Assembly: GCA_036346255.1 (NCBI GenBank)
Contig: CM070632.1
Coordinates: 19,733,408 to 19,797,407, forward strand
From: Ampelocalamus luodianensis
Lineage: Eukaryota; Streptophyta; Magnoliopsida; Poales; Poaceae
Reading direction: 5' to 3'
DNA length: 64,000 nucleotides
Every line of letters begins with the position of its first letter. Position 1 is the stretch's first letter. Below the pieces are notes generated by a model, which saw only the letters and a list, made by a program, of their open reading frames with translations, made no database searches and was not told the DNA's origin. Position numbers and translations under genes: made by a program. Below are positions 47,536 through 59,596 of this stretch, in pieces.

Positions 47536-47773
47536 CTAGTTCAGTACACAGAGGACTTGGGGCTTTCCCAGGTCTCACAACCTCCTCAGGTTTGGCCTAT
47601 CGATCACCCCTGAGTTGGGTCGTGGCACTTGGGGACGTTCTGGGTCTCACAACCTCCTTGGGTCCGGTCTCAGGACCTCCGGGTGGTCCTGCTGGACCTC
47701 CTGTGTGGTCCTGAAGGACTATCCAAGTGGTCCTAAAGGACCTCCAGGGCGAACCCTGAGACGGGGCGTGACA
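47536..47773 (+). repeat. LTR D, right end
   Basis: Follows B after the CTAGT duplication. It continues the D end block (tcagtacacagagg) and carries repeated ggtcctnnnggacctcc motifs. It ends cggggcgtgaca at 47773. No primer-binding site follows. Confidence 0.7.
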
Positions 47774-47789
47774 GTTTCTTCATTGTGAA

Positions 47790-47881
47790 AACTCATGTTC
47801 TTTGCTTGTGGCGACTAGACTAACCGTAAAGAACCAACTCATGTTCTTTTCTTGTGTCGACTAGACTAACTGTAAAGAACC
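47790..47881. repeat. 46-bp tandem duplication
   Basis: Two copies of a unit beginning aactcatgttctt and ending gtaaagaacc, at 47790 and 47836, with a few differences. Confidence 0.85.
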
Positions 47882-48007
47882 CTTGCGGAATCCCACCTTT
47901 TGAACTCAATCATTTATTTGCAATTCAAATTGCTTTTTACCTCGTTCTTGCTTGTTCTTCCATTGCTTGCAGGAATTGATCCTCATGATCAGGTAAATCG
48001 GGTCTTT

Positions 48008-48269
48008 AGCATGGTTGATAACAACTTGGTGGTTAGTTCAGCGATTTCTTGGTTCGTGCGTGCTGCGTTCATAGCCTGGATCGTGAGAGTTGATCATGGT
48101 CCAATCGGAATTCATCCTTCTCATCAAAATATCAGGACAGCATGGTTGATAACAACTTGGTGGTTAGTTCAGCGATTTCTTGGTTCGTGCGTGCTGCGTT
48201 CATAGCCTGGATCGTGAGAGTTGATCATCGTCCAATCGGAATTCATCCTTCTCATCAAAATATCAGGAC
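48008..48269. repeat. 131-bp tandem duplication
   Basis: Units 48008-48138 and 48139-48269 start agcatggttgataacaac; I see a single base difference (catgg/catcg). Confidence 0.93.
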
Positions 48270-49190
48270 AGCATAACGCATCAAAGGGAGCCCCTTCAAA
48301 CATGCCTACACTGGTCATGCTCGCACTACTATAGCCTACCAACATGCAATGCTAGTTTTCAATGATTTAATTAGCTAATACTGTCATATACCGGCACATG
48401 TGGTTGTACGCTTAGGCTTTACATTGGAAGCACCGGAGTTCGGTCCTTAATTGACCCGGGCAAAAATTCCCCCCTATCTACTTGTGAGATACAACTCTCA
48501 CACTTCTCATAATATAATATAACTCGCCCGCGTCACAAACTAAGTTTTTTATTTTTATTTTTGTACAAAATAATAGAGGTAAACCCCTCTGGACCATCAT
48601 TTCAAAACTCCCAATTTCGTGTTCATCATCTCATCAATTTTTCATATTTTAGTAAAGACTAAAGTTCGGCTAAGCAATTATGTGATATTCGCATTCGAAA
48701 AACCCAATTCAACATCATTCAACTGTACCCTAATGGCTACAACTGTAAGGATGTTAATATTTCAACGAGGTTAATGCATCGAATAGGACTATAACTACCG
48801 TTATCCCCAAATATAGTAATTTTAAGCAAACATACATGCATGCATAATAGATTTTGCAAAAAGAAGTACAATAATTAAAATAGTGGGAACAACATGGTCA
48901 AAGGGGGTGCTTTCCTTGCTCTAGTTGCTCTAAATATGAGGATGGAGGATCGTCGTAAAATTCATTTAAACAATCGACATCTATTCAAAAGAGTCGGAAG
49001 CAAATTAAATATAGCAAAATAATTTCAACCACTACAAAATCCAAATATTTTTGTAAATTCAGGTAAAGCATGATTTTATACAAATTTAGAAAAATATTCA
49101 TTTGATTTGGAGTTTGTATGCTAAAGTTATTAACGTTTTAATTTGCTTCGGTTTGAAAATGCTAGAAATTAGAAAAAAAAGGGGGACATC

Positions 49191-49280
49191 GAAAGCGTAT
49201 TTTGTGAAGTTTACGCTTTCCAACAGAGAAAGCGTATTCTTCTCTGAGTGAGGTTTACGCTGTCCCACAGAGAAAGTGTA
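49191..49280. repeat. Short tandem unit with internal inverted repeats
   Basis: gaaagcgtatt units at 49191 and 49228 and a related one (gaaagtgtatt) at 49272. Each of the first two has a downstream tacgct that pairs with agcgta; the first pairs over 9 bases (gaaagcgta/tacgctttc). Confidence 0.75.
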
Positions 49281-50296
49281 TTCTCCGCTAACTGAAAGCA
49301 GCTTTTCTCATTTTTCTAATTTTTATTAACTTACATGTGGGGCCTACTTCTCAGTCACTCATATTTACATTTTCTTGATTTTATTTATGAACAAGAGGTG
49401 GTCCCACATGTCACAGACTCATTATTTATTAACTAATGATTTAACCTATTTCTTATTTTAATTAACTAACAGCTGGGGCCCACATGTCAGTCTCTCAGGT
49501 TTTAAAACATGTTTTAAAATCGAGAATAGTGCATGGTCCCACATGTCAATGACACATTTACTAAAAGCGTTTGAAATTAGATTTTTGTTAACTTTTTTAG
49601 TAGGTCCCGCATGTCATACACTTATTACACTTAACCCCTGTTGCTTACCCCTAATTATCCTTTTAATCATACAGACCCACTAGCAAAGAGAGAGAATTTG
49701 CGGAGCTGCGCTCATGGCCAAACACAATGGCGAGCTCGCCAGTGGCGAGGTAGGCATGAAGGGGCTTAGGGAATGGCCAAAATGGGTTCCTCTCTCGACA
49801 GCCATGCCACCACATGATGGTAGAGGCTGAAGAGATGGCCAGAGGTGGTGCTACGCTGGAGATGAGCGGCAGAGTTCCTTGGGCTCAAAGTGGTTTTCGC
49901 GATTGAGGCAAACTGGCGGCAAAAGAAGGTGTGCATTGGCTTTAGGAGGTCATTACAATGCTACACACAGTGGCTCGGGGACCAATGGTCATTATAGCGG
50001 CAACGACGAAGCTTCCCGCAGTGGTGCCATTATCGGCTATGACAAAGTGTATGCTACACTAGCTAATCATCCGATCTAAAGCGCGCAAAAGCTCTAGGGG
50101 ACTACTAGAAGCTCACCAAGGCTCCTAACGACATCAGGGAATGGCCAGAGAAGCTTGGCAACGTTGAGCAACAATGGCACTGAGGAGGCTTTCGGTGATG
50201 GCGTGCTACGATGATGGAGATGCTACAAGGATGTGCGCATTAGCTTGCATGCACACTTAGGATGGTAGGGATAGAACGGATTGACCAGAGACTCAC

Positions 50297-53200
50297 TGTA
50301 ACATCCCCAATTTGGCTTGTGTTTCAAATGTAATAAAATGAGGGTAAATTAAAACTTTTTCTTTCATCCTTTCACTCTGGAACTTTTCTGAAATTCTTGT
50401 AAAGGAATTTTGGGAAATTCAAAATCAAAACCCTCATTTAGCTCCAGTCAAAGCCTTCTGGGTGGAATCTTGTGTCAAACCCTTGGCAATAAATTTTCCT
50501 GGGTTCTAGGGTGGCTTGGTAACACCTCCGAATTATTTCATAATTTTTGGAAATTATTTGAAATATTTTAGAGGCAAGTCAAACCTTGGTCAAACCTCTG
50601 ATTTAACCTTCTGGAAATTTTTGAGGAAACTCTATCACACCAAAATCTCTGAAAATTTTATGGGAGGTTAATTCTAAAGTTAGCAAGCTCCAGTTAAAAT
50701 TTCAGAAATTTTGGAGTTGGTTTGATGCCTTAATTAATTCCCTAAATTCCAGCTCCCAATTTGAAACCCTGGTCTGAGTCAGGCTTGGACTCAGACCCGA
50801 GTCCGACTCTGGGTCGTGGTCGCACCGAGCCACCTAGTGGCGTCGGGCTCGGGCGCGGTCAGTGGAGTGCGGGTGCGGGCCGTTGGATCGGGATCCCACG
50901 ACCACCCTACCTCCTCCCTGTTCTTCTTCTTCCTCCGCTCGCCCACATGCGACCGTGCGGCGGTGAAGTCAGCGGGGAGAGCAGCGCCTAGTCACCTCCC
51001 CAACTGCTCCTCTCTGGCATGCATTTATTGTGCTCAGAGCTGGCCACAGAAGTCTCCTTCTACTGCTCCGTCGCTCGCCTCCCATGACCCGAGCCGACCT
51101 CCGTGGCGAGAGCCGTTGCGGACCAAGCTCCTCTTCTACTTAAGCACCCACTCTCCTTCTTTGTCCTCCTTTCACCTTTCCGCACCCTTCCACCCACCTT
51201 GTTTGCTTGAGCTCGAATCACTCAAATCACCTTCCGCCATTGTTGGCGCGAGCTCCTCATCGCCGACGGTGCTCCAGGTCCCCGCCCCTTTTCTAGCATC
51301 GCAACGTTCCTTCGACCTCTGGTCTATTCCCTAACTTGGTTTGGCTTGTGCTCGCAGGAGCAAACAATCAAGGTGCAGGTCTGTTCGCCGAAACCGCCGC
51401 CTTCCCCTCCTCTCCGTAAGGTTGCCCCTCCTCCAATTCATCGCTCTTGGACCTTCTGCGAATCCTTCAGAGCTAACCGCACCACTCTTTGGTCCTCTAT
51501 TGCCCGTGATTGCTTGCCCGCGTTGTCTTCCTCGGCTCGGTGGCGGTCGTCGTCGCTGGAACTCCTCGACCTCCCTTGGACCTCCTCCGCCCGGTGAGTT
51601 CACAATGACCTCCTGTAGCTTAAGCACTCGATAGCTTAGGTCGCGCGAAGTCTTTCTCGGTTTTCACTTTTCCGTGCTTGATCTCCGCTCGTTCGGCCGC
51701 CGCGATATGGGTCGTGTCCGCGACATTTGTGCCTCGAATGTTCGCAATAGTATTGCGAACGTTTTGCCCCGTTGGACCGCGCGCGTGGTCGTGGTCGCCG
51801 GCGACGAGCCGCTGACCAAAGCCGGTGTCCTAGGTCATTGTCGCGCTTTTGTCAAGTCATTGGACCTCCTCGGGTTCATCGTGACCCTCCGTGACCTCCC
51901 GTGTTAGATTCGCACCGTGGGATCTTGTCGGCAAAAACTCTAGCTCCCGTGACCTCTTCGATTTAATCCTAGCCCGTAAGGACCTCTTCCTGTTTAGATC
52001 CACCCGTAGATCCTTTGTTCCGTATTAGCTAAGTCCCAGGACCTCTTCGATTTAATCCTAGCCCGTAAGGACCTCTTCCTGTTTAGATCCACCCGTAGAT
52101 CCTTTGTTCCGTATTAGCTAAGTCCTAGGACCTCTCGGTTGTGGTCTTAGCCGCTCATGACCTCTTCAGTGTTGATCTGGACCGCTAGATCTCCTAGTCT
52201 AAGTCCTTAGCCGCCAGGACCTCCCACCATATAGAATCCTGGCCGTTAAAGACCTCCGTAGGTTAAATCCCAGCCGCTAGGATCACCCTCCTCCTTGAGG
52301 TCCTCTGTGCGAAAAGACCACCCTTGGTATTTTGTAAAGAGAACCTTCAAAACTACCTTTGGGGTCCTCTTTGCAAAAAGACCACCTCGGGTCCTTATCA
52401 AGAAACCGCAGACCTCCTCGCTCCATCTTAGCCGCTCAGGACCTCCCCGGAGATCTTGACCGTGCAGGACCTCCTCCTTAGACCCGTGGCTTTAGGACCT
52501 TCCCGCCTCGGATCTGGACCGTTTATGACCTCCCTAGGAGATCTAAGCCGCCCGCACCTCGCCTCTGTTAAAAACCCGCTTAGGACCTCCCCTTTGAGAT
52601 CGTGACCGTTTGGGACCTCCTCGGTGGGATCCTAGCCGTCAAGACCTCTCGCTGTTAGCTCACCGTTTAGGTCCTCCTCCGCTCAGATCTAGACCGTTAA
52701 GACCTCCCCTCGGGAAATCTTAACCGCCCAGACCTCCCCCCTTAGTTAGATAGCCGTAGGACCTCCTCGTGGAGCTCGGGGCCGCCAGATCCAGATCTGA
52801 TGGCCACGACCTCCCTAGTGCGCGAGGAGCTCCTTCGCGTGTGCTGTGCATCCGGTGGTCGGAGCCGTTGGATTCAATATCAACGGCTAAGACCTCTCCT
52901 AGGCGCGGCAAGGTCCTTGCGCCCAGGAGCTCATGCGGGTTTTAGCATCTGAGATCGTGAGCCGTGCGATCTTTGATCAACGCCCACGACCTCCTCGCTT
53001 TTATGGGTTTTCCATTTAATCCAAGAAGCTTTTATTTGCACATATTAATTGTTTTAAACTTCAAAATTGCATAACTTTTTCTCTGTAGCTCCAAATTTAA
53101 CAAACTAAAGTTCTATAAATGCATCTGTTAAAGTACTTTAGCTTAGTATAGGTTTTGCAGTAGTCTTTAATACTGAAATTAATCATGTCTTAGATTTAAA

Positions 53201-55196
53201 ACTTAGAAAAATCATAACTAAATCATTTTAACTCCAAATGACCTGAAATTTTATATGGGTTACCACTATACCAGTAGGTAGCTACCATAAAGTTTCAGCT
53301 TCAAAATATTTCTAGAAAATATTTTTGCTACAGTGCTAATTATGGCGAAATTAGGTTTTTAGAGAATATCTTTTGCACCACAAATCCAAATTAAGTTTTT
53401 CCAGTTTCTATGTCTAGGTATGTTCGTATTTTACCTTGTGTATAAATTTCACGCATTTGGATAAATTTTGCTTGCTCTTTTGTTTAAGTGTTGCTCGTCT
53501 TATTGGTTGTTTTCGCTCTTTAGCTTAGGATTCGATATTTGCGGTAATCCCAGAACGACCCTCCGCAACAAGTTGAGCAACACAAGCGAGCAAGCGATTT
53601 GATCATTTCCCATTTGATCCCATTACTTTTAAAATCTAATATTTTGTTTAACTTCTATGTATGCATTGCTATTTTGTTGTTAAATTGATTAGTTAATCCT
53701 CTAGTTGCATAATCTGTAGGTAAATAATTATCCTCTACTACCTGAGCCTAGGTTATTTGCTGTGATTAGAGTTCGTTGGATGAGCTCTTGTCACTTAGTA
53801 GATTTCGAATAAATATTGCTTAGCCATGCCTAGTATCGGTAGTATTGGGCGATCATCGACTTAGTCGGTGATCTTGATCACACAATTACTTATACTACTC
53901 CATTATGTCCAACCCTTGTGTTTCACCATTTTGCAAATCAAAAACTGAAAACAAAACTATATCTTGACTTGGGCACAATGGTATGTTGATGTGATCGGTT
54001 GGGTGTGTGGAATGGTGCCTAAGTCCCTAAGGACCGAGTTACTTGTGCCATTGATCCAAGCAATTATTGCGTGCTAACCACACGAGGGGGATATGGAACC
54101 TCTCTTGACTAAGTACTTTGGGAGGTGTTAATTATGAGCTGGTCGGTGGGTGTGTTCCTGTGTGTGTGTGTTTGTGGTGTTGGAGGAGCATTAGCGCACC
54201 GGTTAGGCTGCTTTAATGTGTCTTTCTCCGTGGGTTGCGGCTCTTAATTAGCATCGTCCATTGGAAAGCGTCTTGTTAGACTTAGCCATGCCTGCATACC
54301 AAAGGAAGTGTGCTAACCGTGGCTGGTGGAAAGGCGGTCTATCGTGTGGGTACATTGGTACTCCCCTGCAGGGTTTAAACTATTCGAATAGCCTCGTCCT
54401 AGGTTATGGACACGCTTGGTTATTTCCCACAAGAACTAGACTACAACCTTTTAAAAACTTAAACTTGACATGGGTGGCATGAAGGGGTACTTCATGCTAT
54501 TGTTGTGGTGACTATGGGTTAGTCACTTCTAGGTTGGTGTTGTTCTCTATCTATGTTATTATTGTCTCTCTTTTATTTGAACAATAAAAGTTAATTGCAA
54601 ACTTGCTTTGAATCTATTACCTTATTGCAAATGAAAACTTGCTTTATGCTGAAAATATGTCCAAAGCCTCATCCACTTAAATAAAGCTTGCATGTAGTTA
54701 ATTATAGTTCTGTTATCTCACACGTCAGTCTTGCGAGTACAAAAACAAGTTTTGTACTCATCTGCTTTGCTTAATATTAATTGTTGCAGAGGAAGAAGGT
54801 GAGCCCCAAGGGCCTCACTTTTGTGAGTCGTGTTGCGCGCTGCTTGGGACGATTAGCTTGGCGGTCCGGTTGGTTGCCTTGTGGGTAAAGGCACACCGAT
54901 TGGCTTTTGTTCATCGCCATCCTATGGCCATTTTGCTTCAGCTGTGTATTTACTTCTCTTTATGAATTTTGGCAGTCGGCCTCTCTTTGTAATAACTCTC
55001 TTTATATTATCTATGTCTTTCATTTGTTGCTTTTGCTTGGCTCTATGTGTATGAATGGAATTGATGCATGATTTTGTAACGGGTGTGTATCTGCATTTGG
55101 AAGTATACATATCTCGAGGTCGGGTTTATTTGATTTGTACCGTTAGGACCAAGTGGATGGTTAAACAAGACAAGCCGAATAAACCGGGTCCTCACA
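50297..55196 (+). repeat. 5' LTR of element A2
   Basis: 4900 bp, ends tcctcaca. Outer parts match A, with the palindrome ctattcgaatag at 54380-54391. The section 50760-53000 differs strongly from A and contains a gacctcc repeat array, so A2 belongs to another subfamily. Open frames at 50816-51627 lie in this divergent part and are not supported as genes. Confidence 0.9.
51860..53000. repeat. Degenerate 'gacctcc' array in A2 LTR
   Basis: About thirty copies of a 30-45-base unit built on agccgnnnnggacctcc with gatc-containing spacers. A perfect 89-bp duplication lies inside it (51951-52039 and 52040-52128). Confidence 0.8.
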
Positions 55197-55200
55197 AAGT

Positions 55201-55212
55201 TGGTATCGAGCC
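55201..55212 (+). other. Primer-binding site of A2
   Basis: tggtatcgagcc, four bases after the LTR; same one-base-short form as in A. Confidence 0.85.
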
Positions 55213-55956
55213 ATTCCGACCGTAGTAACTCAAGCTTGGTCGTCCTTAGGATATTTTGAAAACCTTATTTTCAAAGGGTCAAATGATTTGTGAAAGCTTA
55301 AGTAAGTTCTCGATTTTATTCCTTACCTATCTTAGCTTTCTTCTCTCGTCTTGCTCTAATTTGAGTTTTAAAAGTGTTTTCCCTTTCCTTCTCTCAAAAG
55401 ATAGTCATTATCGATTAATTGGGTTTTGGGACCAATGAGCTTGGCAAATTGAAATGTTAGCCGCCTCTACAAGGTTTTGAAGCTTCCGGTTGAAGATTTC
55501 AATTAGGAGGCTTGGATGCGAAATCTGGACAGCGATCATTCAATTTCCGGACAGCAGGCTCAAAGGTTCTAACCAGGGTAGAAAATGAGAGGTTAATCAA
55601 GTAAAACTTGTGGGAATAAAAGGGTAAGATGTGATACTAGTTAGCTAAGTATCTAACGTTATTTTTATCGCCTTTACCTTGTTCTTGAGTAGTGTTAGGC
55701 TGGTTGTAGTGTGCTGAAATTTTTATCTTCTCACCCTATTACTCGTTCATTCAATACGGGTTAATGGCATTGGGAAGTTGAGCTTGGTTTGGAGTTTCCT
55801 TGCTGTTTTGGAGCTTCTTTGGAAACATTTAAAGTTGTTACTGGTTGTTTTTGGCTTTCGGTTAGGGTGATGTCTCATTCCCTAATCGTTAGCTTTTCGC
55901 TTTCATCAACTTCTAATGTTAGTGCTTTGGTTTCTAACCTAAGTTCCTTAAGCAGA

Positions 55957-57050
55957 TGGTGGAGGTACTCGTAGCGCCGTGGTCGCACTGGTTTGGATGA
56001 GGAGCTTCCGCCTCCTCCGACCATGGCTGAGGTCCTTCTCCAGATCGAGCGCAACCGCTCGGAGGACAGGAGGGTCCTGCTGGATGTTATTGCGCGCAAC
56101 ACCTCCACCCTTTCCGGTGCCTCGGGATCCGGCGGGGCGGACATCGCCTCGTGGGGCCTTGCTGAGTTTCTTCGCACTCAGCCCCCCACGTTCTCCAGGT
56201 CTGAGGACCCATTGGACGCAGATGACTGGCTGCGTCAGGTTGAGCGTAAGCTCGACGTTGCTCGATGCTGGACCAGACGGGCACTCTTTGCCTCCCATCG
56301 CCTTCAGGGGCAAGACTCTCTGGTGGGAGAACTTCTTGGCCATGCAGCCCGCCGCCACACTGCCTCTTGGGATGAGTTCGGACGGCGTTCGCCGAGCTCA
56401 CATCCTCGCCGCTTGATGAAGCTCAAGAAGAAGGAGTTTCTTGCGCTCAAGCAAGGGCGTAAGTCGATGATGGAGTATCAGCACGCGAGTTCAACCACTT
56501 GGCTCGTTATGCTCCATCCGAGGTGGCCACCGATGAGGCTAGCAGAGAAGTTCATGGAGGGCTTGTCTCGAGGAGTTGCAAGACAAAGCTCTCCATTGTG
56601 GACTTTGTCGACTTTCGTGCCTTGGTGGACAAGGCCATTGTTGCCGAGCACAAGGCCAAGGCGGCTGGCGAGTCCCGCAGCGCAAGTGGGAGGCCCGCCG
56701 TCCGCACAGCCGCCTCTCGTCCTCGTGTCGGGCCTACTCGAGGCCCGTTCGTGGCTTCACTACCACCGAGGCCGCCAGCACCAGTTCCTCGCCCTCCGCA
56801 GGCCGTGCCCCAGTCACGTGCGCCTGCGAACCAGCAGGGTGGCCCCCGCAATCCGGCTGCCGGGGTCACTTGCTTTTCGTGCAACCAGAAGGGGCATTAT
56901 GCCAATAGTTGCCCTAACAGGACTGGAGCGGCCCCTCGTCCTAATGGAGGACGCGGGCAGGGAGGTGGTTCTTCTCAGGATCAGAAGGTTGTCCCCGCTA
57001 CCCAAGGCGTGGGTAGTGGCCGCGTCAACCTCATCTCCGCGGAGGAGGCA
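55957..57050 (+). pseudogene. gag: gag of element A2, frameshifted
   Basis: The N-terminal frame is better kept than in A: MAEVLLQIERNRSEDRRVLL, SWGLAEFLRTQPPTFSRSED and DADDWLRQVERKLDVARCW. A frameshift near 56305 (LQGQDSLVGE, where a frame with WWENFLAMQP is expected) and more near 56480 and 56570 follow. The last part carries DKAIVAEHKAKAAGESR and the zinc knuckle CFSCNQKGHYANSC (56871-56912). A and A2 are broken at largely different positions. Confidence 0.87.
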
Positions 57051-57491
57051 CAGGAGGCACCCGACGTCGTGTTGGGTACCCTTTCGGTTAACTCTTTCCT
57101 TGCTACAGTTTTGTTTGATTCAGGCGCATCTCATTCGTTTGTTTCTGAGTCTTTTGCTGCTGTGGGGGGTCTCCTTTTTACTCCATTGTTGGTCCCGCTG
57201 CTCATTCGCTCTCCCGGTTCGGAGTTGAGAGCTGAGTCTGAGTGTAGGGATGTCCCTGTTGAGATAGAAGGGGTAGGATTCTTGGCAAACCTTATCCTCC
57301 TTCGATCGGCGAGCTTAGATGTAATCCTAGGCATGGATTGGTTGTCTCAAAGACATGGGACAAATTGATTGCGCTAGGAGGCTCATCTACCTCACCGATC
57401 CTTCCGCGGCGAGGTTAAGTTCGCCAAGGTCGCAGGTCCGCATCTCTTCGCGCTCGAAGCGAAGCCAGCTCTAGATATTAGTGAAGTCCCA
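57051..57491 (+). pseudogene. pol: Protease segment of element A2
   Basis: The open frame from 56499 to 57368 covers the retropepsin: LGTLSVNSFLATVLFDSGAS with the Asp-Ser-Gly triad, then ECRDVPVEIEGVGFLANLI and LDVILGMDWLSQR. It ends at a stop near 57366 after RHGTN, where element A is open in another frame. Confidence 0.87.
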
Positions 57492-57883
57492 GTGGTATGT
57501 GACTTTGTTGATGTCTTCCCCGACGACCTTCCAGGGATGCCACCAGTTCGAGACCTCGAGTTTGTCATTGAGTTGGTTCCCGGTACCGCCCCGATTTCAA
57601 AGAGGCCTTACCGGATGGACCCAATTGAGTTGGTGGAGTTGAAGAAGCAGCTGGGTGAGCTTCAAGAGAAGGGTTTCATCCGCCCTAGCTCATCTCCTTG
57701 GGGATGCTCAGCAATCTTTGTCCCGAAAAAGGACAAGACGCTGCGCATGTGCGTTGATTACCGTCCACTTAATGAAGTAACGGTAAAGAACAAGTACCCT
57801 TTGCCCCGTATCGATGACCTCTTCGATCAATTAACTGGAGCTCGAGTCTTCTCCAAGATTGATTTGAGAGTGGGATATCATCA
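57492..57883 (+). pseudogene. pol: Reverse transcriptase N-terminal part of A2, cut by element E
   Basis: Open and undamaged up to the insertion: VCDFVDVFPDDLPGMPPVRD, PYRMDPIELVELKKQLGEL, EKGFIRPSSSPWGCSAIFV, KKDKTLRMCVDYRPLNEV and FSKIDLRVGYHH with the motif A Asp. Element E enters within the GYHQ block, so motif C and the rest must lie beyond E. Compared with A this copy lacks the stop and the indels. Confidence 0.9.
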
Positions 57884-58251
57884 TGTAATACTCCGGAAGT
57901 GTGAAAAGTCAAGAATCGGATTAATTAAAATCAATCGGTAGAGAATAATTTAATCGGGGAAGTTTTATTTTCAGTTTTCGTCAAACCCAGCTTAGAGAGG
58001 GGCTTTTCTATCGTTTTCGCTTCATTTTGGGGCTGGGCCTTGGCCCATTTTCTTGTGGTGGCCGGCCAAAGGGGAGGGCCACCTCCCAAACCCTAGCCGC
58101 CCCCTCCCTTTCCCTTTTCTCCTCCCACTTGGCAGCCCCCTCCTTCCTCCTCTTGGCGACTCCCTTCCTCCCCTTGCACCTCCCCACTCCCAAGGTGCTG
58201 CCCCTGCACCTCCCTATCCCAAGGTGCTGCCCTCGCAAGGAAGAAGTTAGA

Positions 58252-58313
58252 GAGGAGAAAAGAAGGAGAAGAAGGAGAAGAAGGAGAAGAAGAAGAAGAA
58301 GAAGAAGGAGAGT
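58252..58313. repeat. (GAA)n-like purine microsatellite
   Basis: Imperfect aga/gaag repeats, all purine, about 60 bases. Confidence 0.9.
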
Positions 58314-59570
58314 TGGTGTGGGGTTTGGTTCAGCGATTTCTAGTGGTTCTACAAGGGTAACGAGATGCCTCCCGCTGTTTAATCCTTATTAGATGCAAAA
58401 CCGATTAGAATTGATGGTTAATTGTTGGGCTGCAGTAGATGCAATTCTGTCCAGAACCTTGCGTGGGTTTTTCGTATGTTTAGAGGCTGAATTTTAAGTT
58501 TCCATCTCCTAGAGATATGTGGGTTATGTCGTTATCTTTCAGTAGCCGCGAAGATCACTCGATTCCGAGGTCTGAGTCAAAAGTTATGATCGATTTAGTA
58601 TCTGCTGCCAGAAATCTGACGAGAATAATCTGTCTGGTTTTTTCCTAAAATTTGAAAGGAATTTGGTAGAATCTGAAAGTTCACCCAACTAGGTTATTGT
58701 AGGTAATTCGATAACCTTTTCAGATTGATAAAGAACGATCAATTCGGAGTTACCAATTAAATGTTATGGTCATTTTAGTTTTGCTGTTCGTTTGTGTAGA
58801 CAGATTCCGTACTGTAAGTTCAGACAATGGTTAGCCTATTTTTTTGGCCGAATTGGAGTATCGTGTCAACTAGAGTATTGTAGATTAGTCAGTTAAGAAT
58901 CTACAGAAATTGGGTTTACCTCTTTTTGACTTCCAGATCATGAGTTATGTCATTTACCGTGCTGCTGTCCAGAATCAGATTATGGCAGCAAACGTTGTTG
59001 TTCGCGTTCAACTTTGTAAACTCGTTCTGAGTAGTCTAGTAAGCATTGTAGAATGCCGATTAGTAGCGCTGGGTATTTTATGACCTTATTGAAGTTATTT
59101 CACTTGTTTAGGAGGTGAAGCCTCAGGTTTAGGAGTATCACCTTGGCCGGCTAACGCGTCACATCGTGGAAGGCAAGTAATTGTAGCAGTGTTACTACCG
59201 TTTAATTGGTTGTTCTTACTACTTGCAATCCCTATGAGTTTCGTATTTTGAGGTATTATGCCATGGTTGGTTGACTTACATATGAGATGATGACAGTAAT
59301 TATTATTTAATGATTTACATTGGATATCTTGTGTGTAGCCATGAAATGGTTGCTTTATGTGCCGAATGTGGATCATGGATGTATTTTTCCATAATGATTA
59401 TGTGGTAGTTGTACAAGTTAATCTTGTTGGTGCCATTATGAGATGTCACATATGTGGTTTATGATTATCATATCACTCATAACATATCATTACATTGCAT
59501 TATGGATGTCGCCGCTTATGGCCACGATCAGACGCAGATGAAAGATCGCATATTGCCGTGAGATGATGCA

Positions 59571-59596
59571 CACTCTTACCTTGATGGGTAAGAGTG
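59571..59596. other. 10-bp hairpin in E LTR
   Basis: cactcttacc/ggtaagagtg with a six-base loop; a single counterpart to the hairpin array of the solo E LTR. Confidence 0.75.

Larger units (their letters stand above)
47774..50296. other. Unassigned repeat DNA with LTR-like part (F)
   Basis: 47774-48280 holds two tandem duplications and no coding. From about 48390 the sequence resembles the inner part of grass gypsy LTRs in minus orientation (a ttcggtccttaattgac block, ggtcccacatgtca motifs, AT-rich then GC-rich order). A2 cuts it at 50296. No boundaries, PBS or ORF could be set. Confidence 0.5.
50297..57883 (+). mobile_element. Element A2: second copy of family A, split by E
   Basis: Starts tgtaacatcccc at 50297 after ctcac (probable target duplication). 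LTR, PBS, leader, gag and protease align with A. The RT is cut at 57883 by element E, so the rest should continue right of the window after E. Confidence 0.92.

Noticed and set aside
50816..51627. Several 80-170-codon frames in the A2 LTR
   Set aside because: Low-complexity Ser/Pro/Arg frames in LTR sequence, overlapping in several frames and absent from A.
58252..58313. Arg-rich coding run
   Set aside because: Translation of a purine microsatellite in the E LTR.
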